Positions 1 through 7,466 are shown, counted from the first letter of the stretch. The stretch: 10,853 nucleotides of DNA from Holophaga sp. (GCA_030691225.1 JAUYES010000137.1:1-10853); one strand, 5' to 3'. The notes: generated from the sequence alone by a model not told the origin. Numbers and translations are program-made.

Positions 1-691
1 CATCCAGCATCACGTTGTTGAGTTTGGTGTCGTTGTGGGTGATGCGCTCTGGAATATCTCCAGAGGCCTGCAAATCCAAGAGGCAATGTGCCAGTGTTTC
101 GCGGCTCAGCGCGAATTCGATTTCAGGACCTGCAACCGCTACACGACCCAGTGGATCCGACGCTATGGCTTGGCGAAATGTCTCCAAGCGCCGCACGGTG
201 TCATGGAAAAAAGGGATCGTTTCCGTAAGTCTTGGCCCCGTGTAATCGGCGAGTAGGCGCTGGAAATTGCCGAAGGCCTTGGCCGCAAAGTATGCCTGGT
301 CGGGCGTTTCCAGCAAATCATAGGTGCGGCCCCCTTCGATGAAGAGGTATACCCTCCAGAAGCCGAGCTCTGCATCGTCGAGATAGCACGCCCCTTCATG
401 GGTTTGCATCAGGGTCAGAACACGGCGACTAACATCCTTGGCTCCGGTTGATTCCAATTTGCGCCGAATATGCCTGGTGACATTTTCGACATTGGCCATG
501 AGGCCGGCAGCGTCCTTGAAGATAGACGTATTCAAACACTGGAAGAGGTAGCGGATGCGCTGTCCGGCTTGATCCACCGTTACGGCGTAGGTTCCATTGA
601 TATGCCCCGACCCATAGGGCTCGCCACAGATGTAGTGCCCGGGTATCCGAAAGGCGGCACAAATTTTCGGCAATATTCGAAGGGCGTTCAT
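1..691 (-). CDS. N-acetylhexosamine 1-kinase-like APH-fold sugar kinase (partial, C-terminus outside window)
   Basis: The minus-strand frame stays open from the start codon to the window edge, giving 230 residues with the C-terminus missing. The last visible stretch reads THNDTKLNNVMLD, the catalytic loop of the aminoglycoside-phosphotransferase fold (HxDxxxxN: His219, Asp221, Asn226). The N-terminal part, with GSGHINGTYAV and RYLFQCLN followed by FKDAAGLMANVENVTRHIR, is the pattern I know from N-acetylhexosamine 1-kinases (NahK/LnpB type). These phosphorylate GlcNAc or GalNAc at the anomeric C1 with ATP in the cytoplasm. Three in-frame ATGs lie at 703, 697 and 691. The one at 691 is preferred because GGAG (701-698) sits 6 nt upstream; the one at 697 makes an ATGA overlap with the stop of the preceding nucleotidyltransferase. 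It is third in a minus-strand operon after an epimerase and a nucleotidyltransferase, which supports a role in making sugar 1-phosphate. The exact sugar is inferred; a more general hexose or choline-like kinase remains possible. Confidence 0.82.
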   Translation of the reverse strand, partial: MNALRILPKICAAFRIPGHYICGEPYGSGHINGTYAVTVDQAGQRIRYLFQCLNTSIFKDAAGLMANVENVTRHIRRKLESTGAKDVSRRVLTLMQTHEGACYLDDAELGFWRVYLFIEGGRTYDLLETPDQAYFAAKAFGNFQRLLADYTGPRLTETIPFFHDTVRRLETFRQAIASDPLGRVAVAGPEIEFALSRETLAHCLLDLQASGDIPERITHNDTKLNNVMLD

Positions 692-693
692 CT

Positions 694-1596
694 TCATCTC
701 CATAGATCTACCGGGTACATACCTTGATCGATTAACGCTTGAATTCGGGCAGCGACTCCCGCTCTATCTTCTTGATAGGTCACCCCGAACCAGCGGTCGG
801 GTGTGTGCAATAGCTGAACGGTGGCTTTACCTTCCGATAGGAGTGCATCCACCACACCGGGCAAGAAAAATTCAGCCTTTGGATCTGCACCATGGGTGCG
901 AAGGAAGTCGCCAAACCGTGTGGTCAATTCCACAAAGATGCTGGGATGAAAGCCCCAAAAATTCATAGAGACAGGCTCATTTCCGGTGAAACGGTGCACT
1001 TCACCTTGGCTGCCGCGTTCAAGGGCACCCGCACCATCCCGCTCTAAGCCGGTGTGCTCGGTTACGCTTTCCAGCAGGTGCGTGCTGCCCACCGAACAGA
1101 TACCCCGAGCCACTGAACCATGATCGGAAAGGGTATTCGCCAAGCGAAAGGCGACCATGGCATAGGCTGTTTCACTTCGTGCTTTCTGCAGCCAAGTGGT
1201 CAGGGCCTGAAAGGCACTGGCTCCATAGAAATCATCGGCGTTGATCACCAGGAAGGGGGCCTGCACTTTTGAGCTTGCGGCCAAAACTGCATGGGCCGTG
1301 CCCCAAGGCTTAGTTCGCCCCACGGGAACCGAAAAACCTGGCGGCAAAAATTCCAGCTCCTGGTACGCGTAGTCGACCTCGAGCCAACGTTCATACTTGT
1401 CGCCGATCTTCGTGCGAAAGGCCGTTTCGAGTTCACGGCGAATTACGAAAATTACCCGCTGCACGCCCGCCCGGTGAGCATCGTAGAGCGAATAATCCAT
1501 CACGGTTTCACCGTTTGGCCCCACCGTCTCTAGTTGTTTGAGGCCTCCAAAACGACTGCCCATGCCTGCCGCCATGACTACGAGTTCTGGGGTCAT
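694..1596 (-). CDS. NDP-sugar nucleotidyltransferase (NTP_transferase family)
   Basis: This 300-residue cytoplasmic protein opens with the nucleotide-binding signature of sugar-1-phosphate nucleotidyltransferases, MAAGMGSRFGGLKQ (residues 8-21: GxGSR loop, then Lys20). It also has KPWGTAHAV (about 96-104), typical of the base-recognition region, and VINADDFYG (117-125), carrying the metal-binding Asp. No signal peptide, membrane segment or acyltransferase repeat tail is seen, so it is not a bifunctional GlmU. The family transfers a nucleotidyl group from NTP to a sugar 1-phosphate, releasing pyrophosphate. The start overlaps the stop of the upstream epimerase by 4 bp (ATGA, 1596-1593), and its own stop lies inside the start region of the downstream kinase, so translation is probably coupled. 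Its neighbours suggest UTP plus an amino-sugar or hexose 1-phosphate as substrates, but sequence alone does not settle this. The Shine-Dalgarno is weak (GAGAAGAAG), which fits coupled initiation. Confidence 0.88.
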   Translation of the reverse strand: MTPELVVMAAGMGSRFGGLKQLETVGPNGETVMDYSLYDAHRAGVQRVIFVIRRELETAFRTKIGDKYERWLEVDYAYQELEFLPPGFSVPVGRTKPWGTAHAVLAASSKVQAPFLVINADDFYGASAFQALTTWLQKARSETAYAMVAFRLANTLSDHGSVARGICSVGSTHLLESVTEHTGLERDGAGALERGSQGEVHRFTGNEPVSMNFWGFHPSIFVELTTRFGDFLRTHGADPKAEFFLPGVVDALLSEGKATVQLLHTPDRWFGVTYQEDRAGVAARIQALIDQGMYPVDLWR

Positions 1597-2522
1597 GCTT
1601 CTTCTCGGTGGGTGAGAAACCAGTCATAGGTTTGGGCCAATCCTGCTTGTACCGCCGTGCTCGGCGTCCAGCAAAGCTCTCGAATGGCTTTGCTAGCATC
1701 CATTACCGAACGCCGCTGCTCGCCTGGAATCGCCGCGCCATGGTGAATCAAGGTTGGGTCCGCTTGAGCACAATGACAGAGCGATGTTGCCAGTTCCTGA
1801 ATCGAAGTTTCTATGCCCGTGCCTAGATTGAAAATCCCGGTGGCGCGTTGTTCTAGCACGCGGCTCACGGCATCGGCGAGATCAGGAGCGAAAACAAAAT
1901 CGCGCGTCTGGCTGCCATCGCCGTTTACCTGCAACGGCAACTGATCCCTTAGGCGTTTGCAGAAAACGGCCACTACGCCTGCTTCACCCCGGGCACCTTG
2001 TCGTGGCCCGTAGACATTGGAGAAACGCAGGCTGCAACTGGCGAGCCCCTTTTGCACTTTGTAGGCGTGCAGGTATTTGTCCACAGCCAGTTTTGCCACA
2101 CCGTAGGGATTGATCGGCACTTCGGGATGGGCTTCGGACTGGGCTCCTGACGCCTCTCCATAGATTGCCCCGCCGCTGCTAGCAAACACGAAATGCTGCA
2201 GGCCCTTGGCAAGCCCTGTTTCGATGAGGCGAAGCGTGGCCAGGATGTTTTCCTCCGCATCGAAGACGGGATCCTGGCAACTGACCCGCACATCAATTTG
2301 GGCCGCGAAATGCAAAATCGCCTCAGGGCGAAGGTGGCCGATGATTTCGGGTAGCCGGATGCTGCGAATATCCAATTCAATAAATTCTGCACGGGGATCC
2401 ACCTGGTATCGGGAACCACTCCGAAGGTTATCGATGACGGCCACTTCGTGACCCTCTTGCAGGCAACGATCAACCACATGGCTGCCGATAAAACCAGCGC
2501 CGCCGGTTACGAGAACTCGCAT
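1593..2522 (-). CDS. NAD-dependent nucleotide-sugar epimerase (GalE-like extended SDR)
   Basis: This 309-residue extended short-chain dehydrogenase/reductase begins with the Rossmann glycine motif TGGAGFIGSH (residues 6-15) and has an acidic residue at the end of beta-2 (Asp31) that selects NAD. The catalytic pair is Tyr140 and Lys144 in PYGVAK, with the catalytic serine in FASSGGAIYGE (113-123). RFSNVYGPRQ (166-175) and the later NGDGSQTRDFVF are hallmarks of nucleotide-sugar 4-epimerases. The likely reaction is UDP-Glc/UDP-Gal or UDP-GlcNAc/UDP-GalNAc interconversion in the cytoplasm. A dehydratase is less likely, because the serine context and the QTRDFV motif are epimerase-like. GAGG (2533-2530) lies 7 nt before the ATG and supports the start. 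It is the first gene of the minus-strand operon, transcribed from the divergent region at 2523-2861. Beside a C1 kinase and a nucleotidyltransferase, its natural job would be to epimerise their product. Specificity for N-acetylated sugars is inferred, not visible. Confidence 0.88.
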   Translation of the reverse strand: MRVLVTGGAGFIGSHVVDRCLQEGHEVAVIDNLRSGSRYQVDPRAEFIELDIRSIRLPEIIGHLRPEAILHFAAQIDVRVSCQDPVFDAEENILATLRLIETGLAKGLQHFVFASSGGAIYGEASGAQSEAHPEVPINPYGVAKLAVDKYLHAYKVQKGLASCSLRFSNVYGPRQGARGEAGVVAVFCKRLRDQLPLQVNGDGSQTRDFVFAPDLADAVSRVLEQRATGIFNLGTGIETSIQELATSLCHCAQADPTLIHHGAAIPGEQRRSVMDASKAIRELCWTPSTAVQAGLAQTYDWFLTHREEA

Positions 2523-2645
2523 TAATGCACCTCGGGAAATTTGATCGGTGAGTCAGTTCATGGTGACGCAGGGAAGAACAGAAGGGAAACGCGGGCGCTC
2601 CGAAGGAAGCTGATTGGTTGGAGGGAGTTAGATTGAAAGAATAAA

Positions 2646-2655
2646 TGAGCGCTCA
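2646..2655. promoter_or_regulatory. Perfect palindrome TGAGCGCTCA, candidate LacI-family operator
   Basis: TGAGCGCTCA is a perfect 10-bp inverted repeat with a central CG, flanked by A/T-rich DNA. It equals the core of the idealised symmetric lac operator and fits the general shape of LacI/GalR-family sites. It lies about 31 bp upstream of the candidate rightward -35 and within the likely promoter zone of the leftward operon, so a bound regulator could influence both. No regulator gene is visible in the window. A perfect 10-mer palindrome can arise by chance, so the operator role is a hypothesis. Confidence 0.35.
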
Positions 2656-2686
2656 AAAAATAAATTCGAAAATCCAAAAATCCCTC

Positions 2687-2715
2687 TTGACCGATGCTCC
2701 AGACATCCATACGCT
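2687..2715 (+). promoter_or_regulatory. Candidate sigma70-like promoter for the plus-strand genes
   Basis: TTGACC (2687-2692) matches five of six -35 consensus positions. It is followed after exactly 17 bp by TACGCT (2710-2715), which keeps the important T, A and final T of the -10. The 30 bases just upstream are A-rich with several A-tracts (2655-2660, 2669-2672, 2676-2680), as expected for an UP-like element. Transcription from about 2722 would leave a leader of roughly 140 nt before the first gene. The -10 is weak, so activation may be needed or the true promoter may differ. Confidence 0.4.
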
Positions 2716-2760
2716 ACGTAAAATTCTTCGCGTTGGCAATTCTTTTGTTTGCTCAAAGTT

Positions 2761-2850
2761 TTAACCAAAACACGAACACCCAACCCTTCTCACCTCTCCC
2801 TACTTTTCCACTTCTCAACTTCAGTTTGTTCAAACCCCACCTTTTCGCTT
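2761..2850 (+). promoter_or_regulatory. C-rich, G-poor 5' leader (rut-like)
   Basis: By hand count this 90-nt stretch contains 36 C and only 4 G, against GC-balanced coding DNA on either side. It ends directly before the GGAGG ribosome-binding site at 2851-2855. A long C-over-G bubble in an untranslated leader is the known signature of Rho-utilisation sites, and it also gives an unstructured leader that favours translation. Which role applies, if either, cannot be told from sequence. Confidence 0.35.
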
Positions 2851-2861
2851 GGAGGTCCTAA

Positions 2862-3638
2862 ATGTCGTTTCGAAACAAACTTTTGAGGTACGGACTGGTT
2901 GTGGTCCCGGTCCTGATGCTGCCGCTCGCGGCGCAGGATAAGCCGTTGTCCTTCGAGATGAAAATGCGAGCTGGCCTCACTACCGGGGCGCTCCAAAAGG
3001 ATCATTTCGATAACAAGGCCATGGGCTTCGGCGTGGCCGCCAGTTATCCCATGGGAAAGACAGCGGCGGTGACCGCTGAGCTATCGTTCGATCTCCTACC
3101 GGGGCGTCATCGAGATGTGATGCCCGCTGGCGGTACCGTTTGGGTCAACCCGGCCAATCCTGTCACAACCACGGGTTCTACACCCTATACGCTGAATCCC
3201 ACTTATTCCTACGATGACCGCAAGGAGAGCTCCCAAGGGTTTTCCTTGCGCCTTGGCTACACCGATAGCTTTCCGGTTCTCGAAGGCCTGAGCTGGCAGG
3301 CAGGCATTTCCTTGGATCGGTACGCGGCGAAGAGTGAGTTCAAATACACCTTCATCGCCGTTCCCACTCCGCCTGCGGTTACGCAACCAGATGGAACGGC
3401 GGTTGTCCCCTACGAGGGTGGAACCTTTGTGGCGGGTGGAACCAAGATTGTGCCGGGGCTCTTTGTAGGTGTGAAATACGCCTTTGCCAAGGACAAGGGC
3501 TTGGAATTCAACATCCGCAATATCGGGGCAGCCCACAACCATTTCATCCCCTTCACCTACACGGGCCAGGCGGCTCGGCTGGAGAGCAGTACCAGCCGTG
3601 GTTTCGTCTTTGAATTTGCCCTGTCCGTGAAGATCTGA
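2862..3638 (+). CDS. Small outer-membrane beta-barrel protein, receptor-associated
   Basis: This 258-residue protein starts with a clear Sec signal peptide (basic SFRNKLLR, hydrophobic YGLVVVPVLMLPLAA, predicted cleavage near AA-QD at about residues 24-25). The mature part alternates polar and hydrophobic residues in short strands, for example MGFGVAASYPMG, AAVTAELSFDLLPG and GFSLRLGYTD. It also has long Pro/Thr/Gly-rich loops (about 90-115 and 170-195) and a final strand, RGFVFEFALSVKI. This is the pattern of an 8-12-stranded outer-membrane porin-like barrel. The start has an excellent GGAGG (2851-2855) 6 nt upstream. It is first in a plus-strand series, 25 bp before a TonB-dependent receptor, and a second small barrel follows that receptor, so the three probably work together at the outer membrane. 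I do not recognise a named family; transport, surface binding or structural support of the receptor are all possible. Confidence 0.75.
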   Translation: MSFRNKLLRYGLVVVPVLMLPLAAQDKPLSFEMKMRAGLTTGALQKDHFDNKAMGFGVAASYPMGKTAAVTAELSFDLLPGRHRDVMPAGGTVWVNPANPVTTTGSTPYTLNPTYSYDDRKESSQGFSLRLGYTDSFPVLEGLSWQAGISLDRYAAKSEFKYTFIAVPTPPAVTQPDGTAVVPYEGGTFVAGGTKIVPGLFVGVKYAFAKDKGLEFNIRNIGAAHNHFIPFTYTGQAARLESSTSRGFVFEFALSVKI

Positions 3639-3669
3639 CGCGCTCGACACCTAGAAGGAGTGAATGGAT

Positions 3670-6600
3670 ATGACTAAGCGCTCTATGCTCACCCCCTTTG
3701 CGCTGCTCATCGCCGCGAGTGCGATGATGGCCCAGGACACCTCAGGCACACTGTCTGGCAAGGCCACCACTCGAGATGGCAAGGCCATCGCGGGCGCGGT
3801 GATCCGGATTGCATCGCCCAAACTGCTTGGCGAACGAACGACCGTCAGCGACAGCCAGGGACAGTTCCGCATCCCCTTGCTACCTACCGGCGATTACACC
3901 TTTGTGGTTACGGCCAACGGTTTTCTTGGCAAGAAGGGAAACTTCCAAATTTTGGCCGGGCAAACCATGGGTATCGTGGCGGCCATGACACCGGTTAATC
4001 AGGTTGAAGCGGTGGTGGTTGTTACCGCAACGGTAGCTCAGGCTGATAAAACCGATACCGTCACCCAGACCAATTTTTCGGCCGAGACTTTAAACCAGAT
4101 CGTCACCCCTGATCTTGCCAACTTCTCCATCCTTGTGCCGGGTATCAACAAATCCCTGACCGACCAGGGCAATCTCAATATCCGAGGTGGTACAGGCCAT
4201 TCCACCAAGACACTGCTCAACGGCGCCACCGTGACGGAAGAGGGCGGCGGCTACGTGCTTGAGATGCCGACCTTAACCGACATGATCGAATCCATGTCCG
4301 TGATTCAGTCACCCATGAATGCCCGCTATGGCAATACCGATGGTGGCATCGTGAGTGTTGTTACGACGCGCGGTAGCAATACGTTTGCGGGCACCATCCG
4401 GGCTTCTTTCTCTCGCCCATTTTGGACAACGACGAACCCGTCTTATGCCGACCGCAACGGTGTTTCGAACCTGCCTTCGCCCAAAGCGGATGATGCCACC
4501 AAACGCTATGACATCACGATCAAGGGGCCTCTCTGGAAGGATCACATCACCTTTGCCTATGGCGGGAAGTTGACGCCCACCAGTACCTGGGTGCAACAGA
4601 ATCAGCGCCTTCAGAGTGATATACCGCAGCCTACCGATCCCAATGGCATTTTCTTTCGCGATCCCGCTAACGGTAATGTGATCCGCAAAACCAATCTGTG
4701 GGGCCAAAACGCCGACTTTAAGGGCGAGGAATATAGTCAATTCAACCAGTTCATCGTGTTCGCCCAGATCACGCCCAATCACCAGTTAGAGTGGAATTAC
4801 ACACAGTCCTTGGATGCTGGGCGGTACGGGGATGATTACCACGAGAATTTGGATGCCCCTCCCGGAAATCTGGAGACCTACCCCGTCCAAGTGTGGAATC
4901 TGGCCTACAAGGGCATTATCGGAAATCGCGGAGTTTTAGAGGCCCGCTTTGGGCGCACTCACCGCGCGTGGGAACATCCATTCAGCGGCACTCCAGCCAT
5001 CCATCTGCAGACCTATTCCACCTACACACCGAATCCGGACGGAAGCTACGCCTCTGATAGTCTGCTGAGTGGTTTCGACAACGGCGCCGCGAGTTTCAAC
5101 ACCTATGGTTATCCCTTTGATAAAGGTGATTCGGTCCACAACATTTCCTCGGCGATCAACTATCAACATGTGTTGGAACTAAAAGGTACTCACTTGATCG
5201 ATGTGGGCTACCAGGGTGAAAATTTTCAGTGGAACACCCAGTCCAATGGCAACCCGTTGCAGTTCTGGATTCCGGGCATGATCGCCAGTGATTTGACCGC
5301 GGGCGATATCTACAACGCAGACCCCTCGGCCATCAGGAATCCGGGTGCCTACGCGGGGCGCTATATCGTTTTCAACTACGCAGCACTCTTGAGCAATCTT
5401 GATCCGACATTCGGGAATGCTCCCATCCTGGATAGTCCGTACGAAGGCCTGACGCCTCGAATGCAGCAGCTTTCGGGCAATGCTGCGGGCTACTACAACA
5501 CGGATACCAAATCCATCTACGTGAATGATCTCTGGTCCATCAACCAGCACCACAGTGTCATGGGTGGCCTGCGCGTTGACTTTTTCAAGGCCTACGACAC
5601 CGTGAAAACCATGGTGAAGTACAACCTGCCCACCCTGCGCTTTGAATACAAGTGGGATATCAAGGGTGATCAATCTCAGGTTGTGAACTTCTCCTACGGC
5701 CAATTCCATACCCGCGAACCCGGTAGTCTCTTCTACGCCATGGCCCAGGGACGCTTGGGGAATGTGGATGTGAAGTATTGGAACCAGGGCAGCGCCTCTC
5801 CCTACCTGGTGACTCGAGAAGAGATTCTGAACCCTGCAAATTACGGTTATCAAAAGTCCCAAGTGATCGCAGCGGCAGGACAGGTGGCAGACCCATCCTG
5901 GAAGGCTCCCGTTTCGACTGAAATTAATTTGGGATTCCGCCGCAACCTTGAGTCAGGCGGCTATTGGCGCCTGACAGCCATTTCCAAAACATGGAAAAAC
6001 CTTTTTGATTTCTACCCGGGCCCAGTTACGGACAACCCCAATCCGGGCGGTGCTCCTATCCTGCAGCGTGTGTTGCGCAACAGCGATGAGTTCACCCGCA
6101 CCTACAAGAGCGTGGAGTTCGAATGGATGCTGCCCTTGACTAAGGCGCTCACCTTTGGGGGCAACTACACCTTCAACCGCTTGATGTACAACGGCCGTGG
6201 CAGCGTAGATAGCCCCAGCCGTGGATTGAGCAGCATGTGGTGGGGTTCCTTCTACGATACGTTCCAAAGCCGGGGACAATACATGCCCTCGCGGCTTCTA
6301 AACCCGGAACATTACTTCAAGTGGTACCTCAACTACGACCTGACCAAGGGCCGAGTGCGCTCCAATTTGTCGCTGCATGGAACCTACACCACGGGCATGC
6401 CGACCATGGATACCATGACCAGCTACATTGGCCGTCCTACGGTTGCTGGGTATTACAACGGCACCACCTTGAACAACCGTACCGGTTTGCCCACCACCCT
6501 GGCCAATTACGTCAATACCCAGGGAACGGGCCAGGATATCTGGGATGTTGCCATGAGGTACAACCTGGAAGTGCCCGTGATCCGCACCCTGGTCTGGTTT

Positions 6601-6822
6601 GTGAATATGAATGTGGTCAATCCCTTCAATACTCGGAGCCTAGCGGGTTGGAGCGTTGCCGGAATGCCGAGTGCCCAGATAATTCCCGCGAACAACACCG
6701 AAGGAAGACCTGCCAGCAACCCCTATCCCTACGGCTGGCGCAGCGGCACCGGAAGCATGCCCACCTACAACGGTCGTCAGCCTGGGCGATCAATCTCCTT
6801 CGAAACCGGCATTCGCTTCTAG
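3670..6822 (+). CDS. TonB-dependent receptor with carboxypeptidase-regulatory-like domain (Oar/SusC-like)
   Basis: This 1,050-residue outer-membrane receptor carries a signal peptide (MTKRSMLTPFALLIAASAMMAQ). A carboxypeptidase-regulatory-like beta-sandwich follows (about residues 22-108; GTLSGKATTRDGKAIAGAVI, SDSQGQFRIPLLPTGDYTF). Next comes a short linker with VVVVTATV (TonB-box-like region), a plug domain (about 130-240; FSILVPGINKSL, LNIRGG, LLNGATV, RYGNTDGGIVSVVTTRG) and a large C-terminal barrel. It ends in SFETGIRF, with the terminal Phe used for barrel assembly. Length and domain order match Oar-like receptors abundant in Acidobacteriota. Such proteins import bulky ligands across the outer membrane using TonB-ExbBD energy. 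AAGGAG (3655-3660) lies 9 nt before the ATG at 3670; an in-frame ATG at 3664 is only 3 nt away and less likely. No SusD-type lipoprotein is nearby. A glycan ligand is inferred from the downstream hydrolase; a peptide or other ligand is not excluded. Confidence 0.92.
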   Translation: MTKRSMLTPFALLIAASAMMAQDTSGTLSGKATTRDGKAIAGAVIRIASPKLLGERTTVSDSQGQFRIPLLPTGDYTFVVTANGFLGKKGNFQILAGQTMGIVAAMTPVNQVEAVVVVTATVAQADKTDTVTQTNFSAETLNQIVTPDLANFSILVPGINKSLTDQGNLNIRGGTGHSTKTLLNGATVTEEGGGYVLEMPTLTDMIESMSVIQSPMNARYGNTDGGIVSVVTTRGSNTFAGTIRASFSRPFWTTTNPSYADRNGVSNLPSPKADDATKRYDITIKGPLWKDHITFAYGGKLTPTSTWVQQNQRLQSDIPQPTDPNGIFFRDPANGNVIRKTNLWGQNADFKGEEYSQFNQFIVFAQITPNHQLEWNYTQSLDAGRYGDDYHENLDAPPGNLETYPVQVWNLAYKGIIGNRGVLEARFGRTHRAWEHPFSGTPAIHLQTYSTYTPNPDGSYASDSLLSGFDNGAASFNTYGYPFDKGDSVHNISSAINYQHVLELKGTHLIDVGYQGENFQWNTQSNGNPLQFWIPGMIASDLTAGDIYNADPSAIRNPGAYAGRYIVFNYAALLSNLDPTFGNAPILDSPYEGLTPRMQQLSGNAAGYYNTDTKSIYVNDLWSINQHHSVMGGLRVDFFKAYDTVKTMVKYNLPTLRFEYKWDIKGDQSQVVNFSYGQFHTREPGSLFYAMAQGRLGNVDVKYWNQGSASPYLVTREEILNPANYGYQKSQVIAAAGQVADPSWKAPVSTEINLGFRRNLESGGYWRLTAISKTWKNLFDFYPGPVTDNPNPGGAPILQRVLRNSDEFTRTYKSVEFEWMLPLTKALTFGGNYTFNRLMYNGRGSVDSPSRGLSSMWWGSFYDTFQSRGQYMPSRLLNPEHYFKWYLNYDLTKGRVRSNLSLHGTYTTGMPTMDTMTSYIGRPTVAGYYNGTTLNNRTGLPTTLANYVNTQGTGQDIWDVAMRYNLEVPVIRTLVWFVNMNVVNPFNTRSLAGWSVAGMPSAQIIPANNTEGRPASNPYPYGWRSGTGSMPTYNGRQPGRSISFETGIRF

Positions 6823-6838
6823 CCCACGGAGAGAAACG

Positions 6839-7444
6839 ATGAACATTCGCACCCACATTGTCATTGGCAGCCTCGCTCTCCTTCCGACCCTTCAGGCGCA
6901 GGAGACCAAACCCAACCTCGTTGCCTCGGCTGGCCTCACCTGGACCCAGGGCAGCAGCCGCGATCTCACTCAAAAGGCCATCGGCGGCTATAACCTTGAA
7001 CTGGGCTTTCGGTTTCATTCCGAAGAAGACTTGGGCGTAGGTTTCCAGCTCTATGCCGGGTGGCTGAAGATGCCAGCGGGAACGGTCACCGTCCCTCGCC
7101 GGTCAACCCTGCCCAACAGCACCTACCAAATGGTGAGCCCTCATTTTGGTCTGGATGTGATCTACAAACCCTTTGCGACGGTGCCGATCGCGTTTACCAC
7201 CGGACCCGCCTTCCATGTCTGGCAGGTGGATGCGAAGGATGGTGTTGGCGATTCCAAAATCGGCCAACAGGGCCTGAAGGTCGGTTGGCGCGTGGGCACT
7301 TGCTATGAGATCAATAAATCAATGAGCGTGAGCCTGAATTACACCCTTTCGGAATGGCGCAGCAATTCGGATATGGCCTACGTCGAAGGGCTCAACCCCA
7401 GTCGTCCCGCCTACTTCACCGTGATGGCTCACTATCACTTCTAG
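6839..7444 (+). CDS. Second small outer-membrane beta-barrel protein
   Basis: This 201-residue protein has a Sec signal peptide (MNIRTHIVIGSLALLPTLQAQ, predicted cleavage near residues 20-21) and repeated amphipathic strands such as YNLELGFRF, LGVGFQLYAGWL, SPHFGLDVIY, GLKVGWRVGTCYEI and SMSVSLNYTLSEW. It ends in FTVMAHYHF, a terminal-Phe strand typical of BAM-assembled barrels. This fits an 8-stranded OmpA/OmpW-like barrel. GGAG (6828-6831) is 7 nt before the start, and the gene follows the receptor stop by 16 bp, so the two are almost certainly co-transcribed. Its early region (AGLT, then QKAIGG) loosely echoes the first small barrel (AGLT, then NKAMGF), suggesting the two may be distant paralogs. 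A specific role is unknown; accessory barrel for the receptor is the simplest inference. A strong hairpin follows its stop codon. Confidence 0.75.
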   Translation: MNIRTHIVIGSLALLPTLQAQETKPNLVASAGLTWTQGSSRDLTQKAIGGYNLELGFRFHSEEDLGVGFQLYAGWLKMPAGTVTVPRRSTLPNSTYQMVSPHFGLDVIYKPFATVPIAFTTGPAFHVWQVDAKDGVGDSKIGQQGLKVGWRVGTCYEINKSMSVSLNYTLSEWRSNSDMAYVEGLNPSRPAYFTVMAHYHF

Positions 7445-7466
7445 TCATTTGGATCGATGACATGAA

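Larger units (their letters stand above)
2523..2861. promoter_or_regulatory. Divergent intergenic control region
   Basis: These 339 bases separate the minus-strand nucleotide-sugar operon from the plus-strand uptake and hydrolase genes. No convincing gene is present. From left to right the region holds the epimerase ribosome-binding site, a purine-rich stretch (about 2570-2640), a perfect palindrome, an A-rich block, a rightward sigma70-like promoter candidate and a C-rich, G-poor leader ending in the GGAGG of the first plus-strand gene. No clear consensus promoter for the minus strand was found; the TTGAGC overlapping the palindrome on that strand has no good -10 at proper spacing. Shared control of the two arms is plausible but inferred. 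Confidence 0.7.

Noticed and set aside
15..256. Two short plus-strand frames at the left edge
   Set aside because: They lie opposite the continuous sugar-kinase frame that ends with a full APH catalytic loop.
2733..2761. TTGGCA as an alternative -35 box in the divergent region
   Set aside because: No acceptable -10 lies at 16-18 bp; the next TA-containing hexamer is too far.
3096..3650. 184-codon minus-strand frame opposite the first barrel gene
   Set aside because: The barrel gene has a signal peptide and an excellent ribosome-binding site; the antisense frame shows no family features.
5179..5862. 227-codon open frame antisense to the receptor
   Set aside because: It lies wholly within the receptor barrel region, has no domain and no good ribosome-binding context, and the receptor frame is intact.
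3670..6822. Assigning the receptor as a true SusC with a SusD partner
   Set aside because: No SusD-like lipoprotein is encoded beside it, and the domain order fits Oar-like receptors equally well.
6237..6842. 201-codon plus-strand frame overlapping the 3' end of the receptor
   Set aside because: The receptor's C-terminal barrel strands and terminal Phe are in the other frame. The alternative is rich in His, Gln and Pro with no secondary-structure pattern.
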